Shown here piece by piece: positions 10,519 to 21,391 of a stretch of 64,000 nt of DNA; position 1 is the first letter of the stretch; each line of letters begins with the position of its first letter. This DNA comes from Artocarpus heterophyllus. Taxonomy: Eukaryota > Streptophyta > Magnoliopsida > Rosales > Moraceae. Both the position numbers and the translations under genes were made by a program. The stretch covers positions 25,447,730 through 25,511,729 of the forward strand of contig CM046351.1 of NCBI GenBank assembly GCA_025403435.1. The letters run 5' to 3'. Below the pieces are notes generated by a model that worked only from the letters and a program-made list of their open reading frames with translations, was not told the origin of the DNA and did no database searches.

Positions 10519-10984
10519 TTGGCCTTGAAAAAGTATGGAATTAATGCTGATCAATCCATAGTTGTTCTAGTTGGAAATAGATTGCTCTAAATTGATTGTT
10601 CTTGTTGTTCTTAAAATAGAATGTTCTGGTTTGATTGTTCTTTTGTCATGTTTTTGCTATTTCTTTTCGTTTTCTTTCTTTTTTTCCCATATGACAACAA
10701 ATTATTTCTTCTCAATCCATAGAGTCCATTGATGGTGGCCTCTATTGTTTGTTTTTTCCCTTTGTAAACACTCTATTCAAAGCATAAATTAGTACCTTAA
10801 TTAAATTATTAAGTTTCGTTGTCCCTCCACGAGCATAGCATTGTTGTGATTATAATGAATGATTTTTCCCTTTCTTTTCTCAGTTTTTCTTGCCGTAGGC
10901 GATGTTGCAGGTGCCGGAGACGAGTTGGCAGTGGTGAAGAGAGACAGAGATAGGAGAGAAAAAGAGAAAAAAAAAAGTCTTATT
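9858..10984. other. Intergenic, imperfect 91-bp duplication and microsatellite
   Basis: A pyrimidine-rich unit starting GCTTAGACT and ending CAACCATGG(C/T)C(A/G)TCAA occurs at about 9930 and again at 10021, giving a period of 91 bp. Further right lies the mixed (AT)(GT)(AT) microsatellite listed separately. No gene is recognised; the open frames here lack a family resemblance. Confidence 0.5.
10466..10519. repeat. (AT)n(GT)n(AT)n microsatellite
   Basis: About 16 bases of TA repeats, then 20 of GT repeats, then 17 of AT repeats are read directly. It is likely length-polymorphic. Confidence 0.95.
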
Positions 10985-11206
10985 AGGACACCAAAAAATG
11001 TGCCTAAAGGACATCAAAAAATGTCCCTGAGGGACACTAAAAAATGTCCTGAAAGGGCACGTCAAAAAGTTCTGGAGGAGGAACATCTGAAAATGTCCTG
11101 GAGGGATTTCAAAATGTTCCCGAGGGACAACAAAAAATGTCTTAAAGGGACAGCCGAAAATGTCTTAGAGGGACATGTCAAATTGTCCCAAAGAGACATA
11201 CACCAA
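10985..11206. repeat. Degenerate minisatellite, unit about 24 bp
   Basis: Roughly nine imperfect units of the form AAAAAATGTCCTGAGGGACAC run head to tail. One plus-strand frame stays open across the array (10859-11239), but its product is only the repeated translation (KCP/KMS-type units), so I do not call it a gene. Confidence 0.75.
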
Positions 11207-11214
11207 GTTTATGA

Positions 11215-12000
11215 CATAAGAACTTTTTACATGTTATGACATAAATAAAAATTAAGTATAAAAAATGACATATATGTGAATTCCCTTGATATAATATATA
11301 TATATATATATAACACATTTGAATAGCCTTATATATATCACTCCCAAATAAATAAATTAAACACCTCATATGGAGTAGTGTAGTATTGATTTCATATACT
11401 AACAAATTATGGAAACATATATTAACAAATTTTTTCACACTAAGAAAGCCTAGAAAATTTTTTTTATTATAAAGTATTTGGAAAAAAATAATACATAATT
11501 TTTTTTGTTAAATAGCAACATAGTTATATATTTCAATAATAATAACATAACTTAAATCTATACATACACATATGTAAGAAAGAGAAACCATTTTTGATGC
11601 TCTCCCCAACATGCAACAAGTGTTACTCCTTCAATTTTTCTATTTTTCCATTTTTTTCATCTTTTTTTTTCTCTTTCTTCATCCTACCTTTCTTTTTTCT
11701 TTTCCTTTTCTCAATGTATATCCATGTATTTGTTATAGATTAATATAAACGTGCGCAGCAGCGCGTGTTTTTGATTAGTCCTAAGAAAACTTCCTAAGTA
11801 AAAGTTTAATTATCAAAATTTGAGTAGAGATACGCACGTGGCTCCCGCTCAGCAATACATTGCTTCTCCCTTATTTTAATCAAGAATTATATTTGTATAA
11901 TCACATGCCATTTGTTATATCATACTAAATATTTTAACTTATTTTTGGTTTCCTTTGATTTCACATTTTACCATTTGAAACACAAGGGGTTTGTTCAATG
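11215..12000. other. AT-rich intergenic, nothing recognised
   Basis: Poly-pyrimidine runs (about 11640-11720) and AT microsatellite traces only. Confidence 0.5.
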
Positions 12001-12005
12001 TGTGG

Positions 12006-12830
12006 GTTTAGTATAATATGATTTAAAAATTTATGGTTTGTACTATGTGTTCTAAACTATGTGGTTTAAACAGTGATTTTGAACAAACATTTGAAATATA
12101 AAGGTTTAAAATGAGAATAAAACATTACATTAAGTTTAAAACAAGAACTAGTGTTTGAAAAACTATAGCTTATGAAAGAAAAACAAGAAGGAGAATGGTT
12201 TTTACTGTGAAAAATAGTTCAAATTGTGTGAACTTGATGGGTGAGGGTTAAGTTTGAATTTTAGTGGTTTTTGCCAGTTTAAAACTACTTCTACGGTTTG
12301 AACTGGCCTCAGTTATTACTCCACTAAACGTCAATCTAAACTGCCTCCATAGTTTGAAGCACTCTAAACCCATGCATTAAAGACCATATAATTTGCTTAG
12401 TATGCAGGTTTAGAATAATATAGTCTAGAACTTTATGGTTTGAATTGTGAGTTCTAAACTGTAATAGTTTGAATGATGATTTTGAAATGGCATTTGAAAT
12501 ATAAAGGTTTAAAACGAGAATAAAACATCGCATTAAGTTTAAAACGAAAACTGGTATTTAAAAAATTATGATTTATAAAAGAAAATGAGAATAGAAAATT
12601 ATGGTTTATGACGAAAAACCAGAATAGGAACGTTTTTATTATAGAAAATGGTTCAAAACCTTGTGGACTTGAGGGCAGACAAAGTTTAAATTTTGAATGT
12701 TTTAGCAAGCTAAAAACCACCTCTATCGTTTAAATTGCCCTTAATTACTCTATCAAATATCAATTAAAACCATTTTTGTAATTTAAACTGGCTTAAATCT
12801 ATGCTCCAAATGCATTAAAACAACCCTGTG
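12006..12830. repeat. Two tandem copies of a roughly 400-bp AT-rich element
   Basis: A unit beginning GTTTAG(T/A)ATAATAT recurs at 12006 and 12408. The copies share long blocks such as GAAATATAAAGGTTTAAAA and a run through ACATTACATTAAG / ACATCGCATTAAG. Many internal words of the GGTTTAAAC/GTTTAAACC type suggest a fold-back or MITE-like origin. Divergence is high (my estimate 15-20%), so the duplication is old. The copies have no coding capacity. Confidence 0.7.
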
Positions 12831-14060
12831 GGAGAATAGACCATGAAGAGATTATGAAGTAGCTTCTCATTTATTACTTGCTCTACAATTAGTTGAAGCA
12901 AAGATATAGGACAAAAGATATCTTGCCAAACAAAAGCCAATTAATAAGCTTTCTTGTCAAGTACGAGTCTTACAACTTGGAACATTGTATTTTGGGTCTA
13001 TGGAGGAAGATTCCCAGTTGGCCCCACGTTGAACACTCTAACCTAATTTTTCAATAGCCAATTTTCTTTTTCTCAAAAAAAAAAAAAAAAAGCAGGGGCG
13101 GGGGGAATTACTGGTATGACCATCCCATTCCCATCCAATTTCTCTACATCATAAATCTAAAGGCTCGGTTTCCATTTGAAAGTTTAATTATAATTGATAT
13201 TTTAAGGTTAACAACCGTAATACGTGAGATTTTTATATTATAACAACTTTTATTTTTACTACAGTTGTTGATAACTTTTCATTGTTTACAGTTGTAATTG
13301 ATAGGTTGAAAATGAAATTCCAAATCCCCTTTTAGCAGAACAATTTTAATTATGTTTAAAAATGAGCTTAGTTTCACCTACATAACAACTATACGCCAAA
13401 CATAAATTTTAAAGTGATATAGAGTATCGAATTTTAAACCAATCTTGTTTTTGGAGAAGGAAGGAAAAGGAAAATTGACTGCCGTGCTTGTTTATGTATC
13501 TTGTGTTTGACAAAAGTGGTTCATATTACTTTTTTAATTGTAAATAGTGTAAAGCTTTCACATGCTACAATAACAATAAAAAAATCGCTATAATATAAAT
13601 CTCTCATATACTACACTAAAAACAGTTCTAATCAACAGCTCTCACCATCCTTCCAAATACTCTTGTAATGTTCATGTAAGGAGGCTGCTTTCAGTGGGTC
13701 CACTTGAAAGTCCAGTTGAAGTTTTTTTGCTTGTTGCAGCCTGGATCCCACCTAAAGTTAGGATCATTTCACCTGCCATTAAGGAATGAAATTCTGGGTA
13801 CCCACCATTTGCTTCCGAATTGATTGTTGTATCATTAATGCCAAGAGTTATTTTCTTACGGGTCCTCAAAATTGGAAATTTTTTTGTTATGTCCTTAAGT
13901 TTTTGTTTATTATGTGGATCGCCCAACATGAAAAGATAGATGCTGGAAAGAAGCATGGTATCAAAATTAAGGATATTCCAATCAGAAGGAATGAAAGTAG
14001 TCATGTCTCTCTTTGGTGATTAAAAATAATCTCTTTACATCTTGATGACGTGCCTTATTA
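12831..14060. other. Intergenic, decayed MITE relic, no gene recognised
   Basis: About 13505-13655 carries words shared with the MITE family described below (TTTCACATGCTACAATAA, CTCTCACCATCC), so it is probably an old copy. A minus-strand open frame of 110 codons (13672-14004) shows no family I recognise. Confidence 0.45.
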
Positions 14061-14215
14061 GGGTGCTTGACATGTTGGTTTGAACTAACATTTTTAGTTT
14101 AAACATCATAGCATATAAGAATCTTATACTGTAATTACTTGTTGGTTTACGCTGTAATATGTTGTAACTTTACATTGTTTTTTATAATTGTTTTGAACCA
14201 ATGTCTCAAGCACCC
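14061..14215. mobile_element. MITE, 155 bp, TIR GGGTGCTTGA
   Basis: The terminal inverted repeats GGGTGCTTGA and TCAAGCACCC are perfect over 10 bp, and a TA dinucleotide flanks both sides. The interior is AT-rich with the words ATAGCATATAAGAATCTTATACTGTA that recur in the other MITEs here. It has no coding capacity, so it must be moved by a transposase from elsewhere. Confidence 0.75.
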
Positions 14216-14837
14216 TATTGTTTAATGATCATATCAATAATGATATAATGGTAATTAATATACATTTTACGTTTAGCAAAATGATCATATTATTTTGGTA
14301 ATGACTTCTTCGTCACGTTTTTATACGCTAGTTCGTATTTGTCATAGCATTAGTCATCTTTTATGTACAATGTCTATAAAGAATATGTCTACAAGAAACA
14401 AGTTCGCAATGATTTATATTTTTATCAAATTGTTCTACTAAAAAAATGTTTTATCAATTTGATCATGTCATTACGACAATGGCTTTTTTTTTTTTTTTTT
14501 TTTTGTTAGAACTCAGACTCGAAAAGGAAGATAGCTAATGGGAGGAGGACAGAGGTGCTAATAATACCGAGGAAAAGCTCTTGTTTAAAGTCGTTTGGAA
14601 GATTCCTTCCAAATAGACCTTTACAAACGCTAGTTTGTAACCATTACAGCATTTCAGGTTTTATGAACTGACAGAGTGTTTAACGTTGTGACTATAACAA
14701 TTGTTTAAAGCTATAAATATTATGACATATAAAAAATTTATATTATTAATTTTTTTTATTTTTATTATAATCTGTGATAGCTTTATATTTTTTTAACTAA
14801 AAAGTTACCAATTAATGCCAAACATTATTATAAAAAG

Positions 14838-14874
<37 letters not shown>

Positions 14875-15350
14875 CAAGTTCGCAATGATCAATGATTTAT
14901 CGAAAATATTTTTAGCATAATGATAATGGTAATCTAAAGATCACAAGTCTCAGCATTACGCTTCAACATGATAATTATCCCATGATTATCATGCCTTTTT
15001 TTTTTTTTGGTTGTTGCCTTTCTGTAAACTGATTTTCCATGATCAAGTGACTTACGTGGGACAATTCATATACGCATTGTACTTTAACAACCTCGTTGTT
15101 ACCTTTGGCTCGAGGTTTAACATATAAGATGGTGCACCGACACATGAATATAAAAGTAACAGTTGGAAGTTTGGAAACTATATAATTTAGTTTTAATTAT
15201 TTTTTAATTTATCTTTTATTTTAAGAAACAACGAAAGTATTTTCTAAATTTGAAAAACTTGTTTTAATTTTTTCTCTTGTAGGCTTTTTGGACCAAAAAA
15301 TATAAAAATAAGACAAAAATACCCTTAATTAGACTACCCTTGTTTGGCTA
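14216..15350. other. AT-rich intergenic with poly-T and poly-A/AT tracts
   Basis: A 22-base T run lies near 14485, and an A run followed by (AT)n lies near 14840-14872. About 14640-14810 holds a probable decayed MITE of the same family (AGAGTGTTTAACG at one end, AATGCCAAACAT at the other). Confidence 0.45.
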
Positions 15351-15502
15351 AGGGTGGTTCCCACCACAAACTCAGTTATAAACAATGTAATGCTCTTACA
15401 TGCTACAGTAAAAAGAAAAAAAAAAGTTACTACAGTGTAAAGCTCTTACATGCTACAGTAAAAAAATGGTTCACACTAATGATTCTCACCACTAGCCAAA
15501 CA
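15351..15502. mobile_element. MITE, 152 bp, TIR TGTTTGGCTA
   Basis: The terminal inverted repeats TGTTTGGCTA and TAGCCAAACA match perfectly. The interior has two copies of GCTCTTACATGCTACAGTAAAA. It forms one side of the large fold-back described at 15424-15651. Confidence 0.75.
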
Positions 15503-15651
15503 CCCAATAAATTTGTTTCTAAAATATATTTTTCTTCTTAAGAAAAATTTATTTTAGAAACAAATTTATTGGGTGTTTGGCTAGTGGTGAGAGTCATTGG
15601 TGGGAACCATTTTTAATGTAGCATGTGAGAGCTTTACACTGTAGTAACTAG
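15424..15651. repeat. Large fold-back palindrome, arms about 113 bp, 5-base loop
   Basis: The sequence from GTTACTACAGTGTAAAG (15424) to the loop TCTTA (15536-15540) is mirrored, as reverse complement, in 15541-15651 with only a few mismatches. A third copy of the central AATAAATTTGTTTCTAAAATA segment lies at about 15661-15705. A transcript through it would form a long hairpin. Confidence 0.85.
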
Positions 15652-15658
15652 CCAAACA
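15574..15658. mobile_element. Short MITE, 85 bp, inverted relative to its neighbour
   Basis: The TIRs are TGTTTGGCTA and TAGCCAAACA, as at 15351. The content is related to that copy but lies in the opposite direction, which creates the palindrome. Confidence 0.65.
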
Positions 15659-15705
15659 CCCAATAAATTTGTTTCTAAAATATATTTTTCTTCTTAAGAA
15701 AAATT

Positions 15706-17210
15706 TAAAAACGTATTAATATTCAAAAAGTCATAAAACTTAAAATCTTTTTCTTTTGAAATTTGATGTTTTGTTTTAGGAATTTTTATGTTTTTAAAGT
15801 CTATAAGATATTTTTCATGACTCTTTAAAGGTAATTATATTGTTTTGTCTTTTTTTTTATTTATTGGAGTAAAATTAAAACAATTTTTTTTTAAATTCAA
15901 AAGATTTTTTTTGTAGTTTCTAAAAATAAATTAAAAACTTAAAAATAATTAAAACTATAAAATATAATTATGTAATTAACCCTCTAAAAATTTTTGAACT
16001 TTTTAATCCTTTCTGAATAGAACTAGTAGGGATAGAATATTTGTACGACCGCAATCCTGCTCTTTATCAATTCAACTATAGGGGACATGCTTTTCTTGGC
16101 GTGCCAATGCTTCTCCAATAAAACGACAATTCCACAATAATACCATCCAACTCAACAGAATCAACACACGACCCGTCTTTGATAAAAAGACAAATAACTA
16201 GAAATAAATAAATAAATAGCGACTAAAAATCATCCATGTGACTAGCATAAAATAAGAAAGATACAAACGGCCAACAAAAAATCATTGCAATAGATACTAA
16301 TGTTGAATCTAGCTAACACAATGAAGGTTGCTGATGTATTGTGATAAATGATATTGCAAGGAATTCTATTTGTAACTATCAAGGGAAAAAAGAATTGATG
16401 ATGTTGAAATTTTTTCGAGGACAATGGACATAATATTAATAATGATAGTAATTATAAAAAGCTTTTGATGAAGGAATGGCCTTCGAGGGCAAGGAAAACA
16501 CAATATGGTGAAAACGCTATGAATGTGCCGCGCAGCCAAGTAACATCTGGAGCCGACCCCAACCACCTTTGGGGACATGCACGCCGCCAATTTGTGATGG
16601 CAAGATCACCAAAACCCCGACCACCTCTGGGGACATGCACACAACCAATTGCTTCGCGATGCCAAGATGACCGAAACCCCGAAGTTGCTTGCTTGCCAGA
16701 GCTTAGACACACCAATCTGGCGTTAGAAACTTTGACGACTCCCTTCCAAGCTCCGCTCTGCCTCTTCTTCTTCCCATAATCATCCACAACCACCTCCATC
16801 ATCGAAACTCCATCCATGCAACCTCGAGACACGCTTTTTTACGACCAGGAGTCCGGTGATAAACATGAAGGCGACACTGGAACTCAGGCCATTGAGATTC
16901 CCTCTCCCTCTCACTGCGTCCACTCTGTTTTAAGAAAAGAAAAGTAGCAAGCGCCAACCGTTTTGTTTTTGTTTTCGCTGAAAGGCATTGTTGTGTGTTG
17001 AAATGTTGTTAGACATCACTCAAAAGTTTAAAGAGGTTTAACTATTTTCTCTTGTCCTTTTTTTTAGTTGTCACATCATAATATAACCATAGGAAGAAAG
17101 AAAGAATGGTCGAAAGAAGGGAGTATCTTCTATCATCATGGGCACTTCAAAGTTTATGCTTCAATTTTAATGGTTGAAAGACTTCAAGCAATAGAAGAAG
17201 ATTTATAGGG
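15706..17210. other. Intergenic with a small GC-rich tandem duplication
   Basis: The left part is AT-rich. At about 16557 and 16616 the unit CCCC(A/G)ACCACCT(T/C)TGGGGACATGCAC is tandemly duplicated with a period of about 59 bp, inside a GC-richer patch (16460-16920). Open frames on both strands through the patch (up to 126 codons) match no family I recognise. Confidence 0.5.
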
Positions 17211-17380
17211 TGTTTGGAAAGGTGGCGAGAATCGATGGTGGGAACCACTTTTACTGTAGCATGTGAAAATTTTACACTATAGCATATTTTTTTTTATTGT
17301 TATTGTAACATGTGAGAACTTTATACTGTTTATAATTGAAATTGTGGTGAGAACTGAGTGATTCCCACCACTGCCAAACA
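17211..17380. mobile_element. MITE, 170 bp, GGGTGTTTGG family
   Basis: It starts (GGG)TGTTTGG and ends CTGCCAAACA(C). The interior includes CACTTTTACTGTAGCATGTGA and TTATAATTGAAATTGTGGTGAGAA, shared with the copies at 26213 and 40976. It has no coding region and lies about 500 bp downstream of the WRI2-like stop codon. Confidence 0.7.
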
Positions 17381-17901
17381 CATATGGAATCAAATTTGTT
17401 ATATTCATTATATTTCTTCCTAGTTGTCCACAACAACTGCAAAAAAAAAATGCAGTAAGCATGGTACATGCAAGAGAAAAATGACGTCATTGTTGCGAAA
17501 CTGATCAGTGTACATACATAAAACATGCTCTTCATTGTGTAAGCTACTCGGCAGAATTTCATATCTTTCCTCCTTTAGCAAAAAGTTTTACATCTGACTC
17601 CAGGCACAAACTCAATGTACAGAGCGTGGGATATCGGCTAAATATCAGGATACATATAAAATTTTTACATTATATTCATAGTTACAAATCTATCTCCTTT
17701 TTTTTTTTTCTTTTTTCTTTTTTCAGTGTTCTCTGTATCCAAGTAAAACAAACCTGCATAAGAAGTAAAAGCCTCATTCTCATGATTAAGTGAACTTTCC
17801 ATCCTTTCTGCCTGTGTTCGCTGCATAGTGATGCACAACTATAGTAGAAGAGAGCAAATATCAATATTTTCTTAAATTTCAGAGGAAAAAGTACTGTGAC
17901 A

Positions 17902-20800
17902 TCACTCCCCTGGCCGATATAAGTTGAAAGTTGAACTTGTCTCAGTCTTCGTGACCTGCATTTACAATATGTAAGGTTTCTATAAGACAAACTCATATAC
18001 TATAATATAAATTCCATACACCTTACCCTTAATGAAAAAGTGGGCTGGATTGTTCTCGTTTAAAAGATGAAAAAACAAGTCAATTGAAGGAGTTCTAAAG
18101 TCACTCTAGAATTCGATAAAAAATAATGTCAATGCATTGAAGGATGCTAATTCCTAGCTACAATATGTTTTGCAAATGAAAAGAATTACAATTACTTCCT
18201 CCCTTCCTTGGATTATAGGAGACAACAGTGCCACTTGGGAGCTCATTAAAGCTTAGCTCCATATAAACTCCTAGAATCTACATTGACATATTAAAAATAC
18301 AAAAATTCTTTTAAAAGCAAGCAGCTGATTCATAGCTCTGACGTATGAAAGGACCAAGCACATTCACTATATATATTTTTCTCCCTGATACTGTCCTTAA
18401 TGATAAATTTTACATAATGGATTGTCTGTTGCATAATCATATAGAATGAGTCATCTTAGGAAAATTAAGAAGAGACTTGGATAAATACCGACCTCAGATG
18501 GATGAGAAATTCCACTTGGAAGAGCAGGAGCCAGAGACGTCCAAAGAATGGGGTCTACCAGTGGATCGATGGTGTTATAGTTGGTTAGCAATGGTGCAGA
18601 CAAAAGAGGTGTCAATGGGAACATATTTCTCTGGAGAGACAGCCCCCCAGTCATTCCTAATGCTACTCCAAGCCTCTCATTGCCACCATCCTGACTCGTA
18701 GATTTCTCAACAACCTTGCCATAGTCCATTTGGTTAATAGCATTTTTGTTTTTGTTCTCATCATTATCTGCATTGCTTTCTTGTTTCTTTGATGCTTTCT
18801 CTTGCAAGCTCTTATAGGCTGCTGACCGAGACAATATGCTCAATGCAGACACTTTTGAGCCTTTTTGTTGTTTCCCTTCAGGAGACATGCCTAGAAGAGG
18901 CATCTGGTAGGGTTCAGTCGGCTGAACTGTCCATTCTAAGGTCTTAAGTTCATCCCCAGTACAACCATGTTTAGTTTCCTCTGATGATTTAAAACTAGCA
19001 TCACCTTGACGGTTTTTGTTTGGTCCCCACCACTTGATACAATTTGTTAAGTCCATCTTTCTTTCAAAACATAGACTACCCACAAATTCATTCTCTGTTG
19101 CTGGATCATCACCTGTACCTTCAAATGATTTGAAACTATAAGTCGCAACTCAATGTTATAAAAAATTTTCCATGAGGAGGCTTGCAAATGGTGAAACAGT
19201 AATGTCTAGAAAAAAAAAAACACATGAATTTAGAATCTGATCAGAGCTTTACCATAATGCATGCCATTAAAGTACTCAGATCCAGCCATACGACCAAATG
19301 ACAGCTCCCACCGACTGCATTGTAACAGCACCAAATATTGAGCAGAACGTACAAGTACAACATCAATACTAACCGATAATAGATACACAAGCATTAATTA
19401 ACCTAAAAAAATACCTTGAAAGTCCGCGGTATTTAGAGATTCCTCTGGAGAAACCACTGCTCTTTCTGCAAAGAATATCTAACATCAGTTATGGCATAGT
19501 TACAGGTTGAAAACAAACAGTGAAATATGTACACACCTTCTTAGAGAAGCAAGATATTCCTCTCGTGATACATTCTGCATCTCTTCAAGATCCCTTGTGT
19601 AATCTGTGACCTGCACCACATTGTTAAATTGCTTAAGAGCCTTATAAAATATCAAACAAATAGAATCATAAAACTGAAAAAGAGAGCCCCTCTATATACA
19701 TATGTAAAGTCAAAATGGTAAATGGAACCAATGGGCCCAGCAATATCAATTCACAATAAATGAAAAAGATAAAAAGGCTTTTGTACAAACAATTGGTTTA
19801 ATACGTAAAAAGTGATTCTCAATTGGTAAAAATACGGGAAAAAAACAAACAAGGGGCATGAATATATATTCCAACTGACAAAAAGAAAAGTTAAATAAGG
19901 CAAACTTTCTCACTCGAAAGTTGATGAGAGTCCCAGGGCCCCAATATTTCAAGGCAGCAAGATCATATGCTCGTGCTGCAGCCTCCTCATCATCATAAGC
20001 CCCTGTAAATAATATGCTATTCAAGGCTAGTCAATGCAAAATATTATAAAACAACTACATATTCACAAAAGCAAAAACAGAAATAGAGCTATAAAAATGT
20101 ACCAACATACCCAAGTATACTGGCAAGTTTTAGTCCCAGACCAAGAATTTCATGCAACAAAAGAGTAAAAATTTATCAGCATTAGCATAAATAACTATAA
20201 AAATACATTTTATGAATTTATAGCAATCATATAAGCGTGATTATTAACCAAACTAGAGAGAGAGAAGAGAGAGAAAAAAACCTTGCTTTCCCTTCTTATT
20301 CTGGTTCTGATTCCAGGTACTTTTATCCCAAAGGTGAGCTTCGTAACGTCCCGTCCATCTATGCCTAAATTTCCATTGAAAATTAAACTCATCAAAATTT
20401 CTTTTTGTTTGAAAATAGTTCTATCTTCGGTGAATCAGATGCAAAACAACCGAATTCCATTAATTTATACTAACAGAGCAGCAAAAAATCACCGCCATTT
20501 CTAACCCAATTTAAGCTCATTTAACCCAATCATTTTATCAGTAACCAAACAGACAGCTCTGAAACTGCCATACCTGGTGACTCCACGGTAAATGGAGCTG
20601 CGCTTCCCGGCGGCGCAGGGAGGCATTCTGCTTATCCTCTCCTTGGCCGTACATCCCCTCTCTTTCTTCGCTTTCTTCAGTCCTCTGTACAGCAAAATCT
20701 GATCGCTCGCCATCGCAGCTGCTTCCGAACTCTCTCCTGCTCCGCCGCCTCCGCCGCTAGATTCAGGCTTTAGACCAGGATCAGAGGAAGACGAAGCCAT
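17902..20800 (-). CDS. WRI2: AP2-type transcription factor, WRINKLED2-like (At2g41710 orthologue), 9 exons
   Basis: This is a nuclear DNA-binding transcription factor of the AP2/WRINKLED group. Nine exons with GT-AG sites join in phase: 20800-20574, 20364-20282, 20119-20111, 20002-19914, 19610-19537, 19465-19415, 19314-19253, 19118-18493 and 17955-17902. They give 424 aa, close to the Arabidopsis protein. The ATG at 20800 is followed by an acidic/glycine-rich N-terminus and the conserved GCTAKERIS(R)MPP. The first AP2 domain (about residues 69-134) has [19 protein letters not shown] and the VYL triplet, with VYL coded by a 9-bp microexon as in other AP2-group genes. The second AP2 domain ([12 protein letters not shown], about residues 165-195) is degenerate. 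The C-terminus ([14 protein letters not shown], VTKTETSS) matches At2g41710. Arabidopsis WRI2 is reported not to substitute for WRI1 in fatty-acid synthesis, so a lipid role should not be assumed. Confidence 0.93.
20111..20119 (-). other. 9-bp microexon (VYL) of the WRI2-like gene
   Basis: On the minus strand, TATACTTGG lies between an AG acceptor (20121-20120) and a GT donor (20110-20109). With one base from exon 2 and two from exon 4 it codes V-Y-L-G. Gene-prediction tools often miss it. Confidence 0.9.
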
Positions 20801-20897
20801 GGACAAACTCACTCACTCACTCACTCACTCTCAAATTCAAAGAAACCCTAACCAAACTAGAGTGAGAAAGAGAAAGAGAGAGAAAATGGAAACCTTT

Positions 20898-20900
20898 TTC

Positions 20901-20928
<28 letters not shown>
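20898..20928. repeat. (GA)n microsatellite in the 5' leader of the WRI2-like gene
   Basis: A GAGA run of about 25 bases, plus a CACT repeat at 20808-20830, lie 5' of the start codon. On the transcribed strand they read as CT/GTGA-rich leader sequence, common in plant 5' UTRs. Confidence 0.75.
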
Positions 20929-20929
<1 letters not shown>

Positions 20930-20931
<2 letters not shown>

Positions 20932-21356
20932 TTCGAGTTTGTTTTTTAAGGATTTCACTGTGGAGAGGAAAACTACAGAGAAGAGACTGCTGATGGTGTG
21001 AATTTACTGATCTGCCCCTGTTCCCGTTCGAAAGGAGGCGAGGGAAAGTTGGAGGTCGTTAAAGGGCCTGAAAGGGGCGTAACGGCTAGGAAGGAGGAAA
21101 GGGTAGTTTAGTAATTTCGCCAGAATAGTTTTTGACAGGTTCAGTCTGGAGGCAACGAGGAAGCAGAGAGCAATCAGCAGAGAGCATGTGGAGGGCAACA
21201 CCACATGTCGCCCAATGTCACAACCCAACGGTGCTTCACTAGTTTACCTGTCAGGGATTTTTTTTTTAATTTTTTAATTTTCCTTTTCTTTTTGGAATGT
21301 TTTGAAAAAATTTCAAACCTCAAAATCATTAATCATAGTCTCCAAAAATAAAAAAA

Positions 21357-21391
<35 letters not shown>

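Noticed and set aside
13672..14004. Minus-strand frame of 110 codons (GDPHNKQKLKDITKKFPILR...)
   Set aside because: It looks vaguely protein-like, but I could not link it to any family and saw no splice partners, so no gene is called.
16452..16832. Minus-strand frame of 126 codons across a GC-rich patch
   Set aside because: It contains a tandem duplication (59 bp) and matches no family; probably chance.
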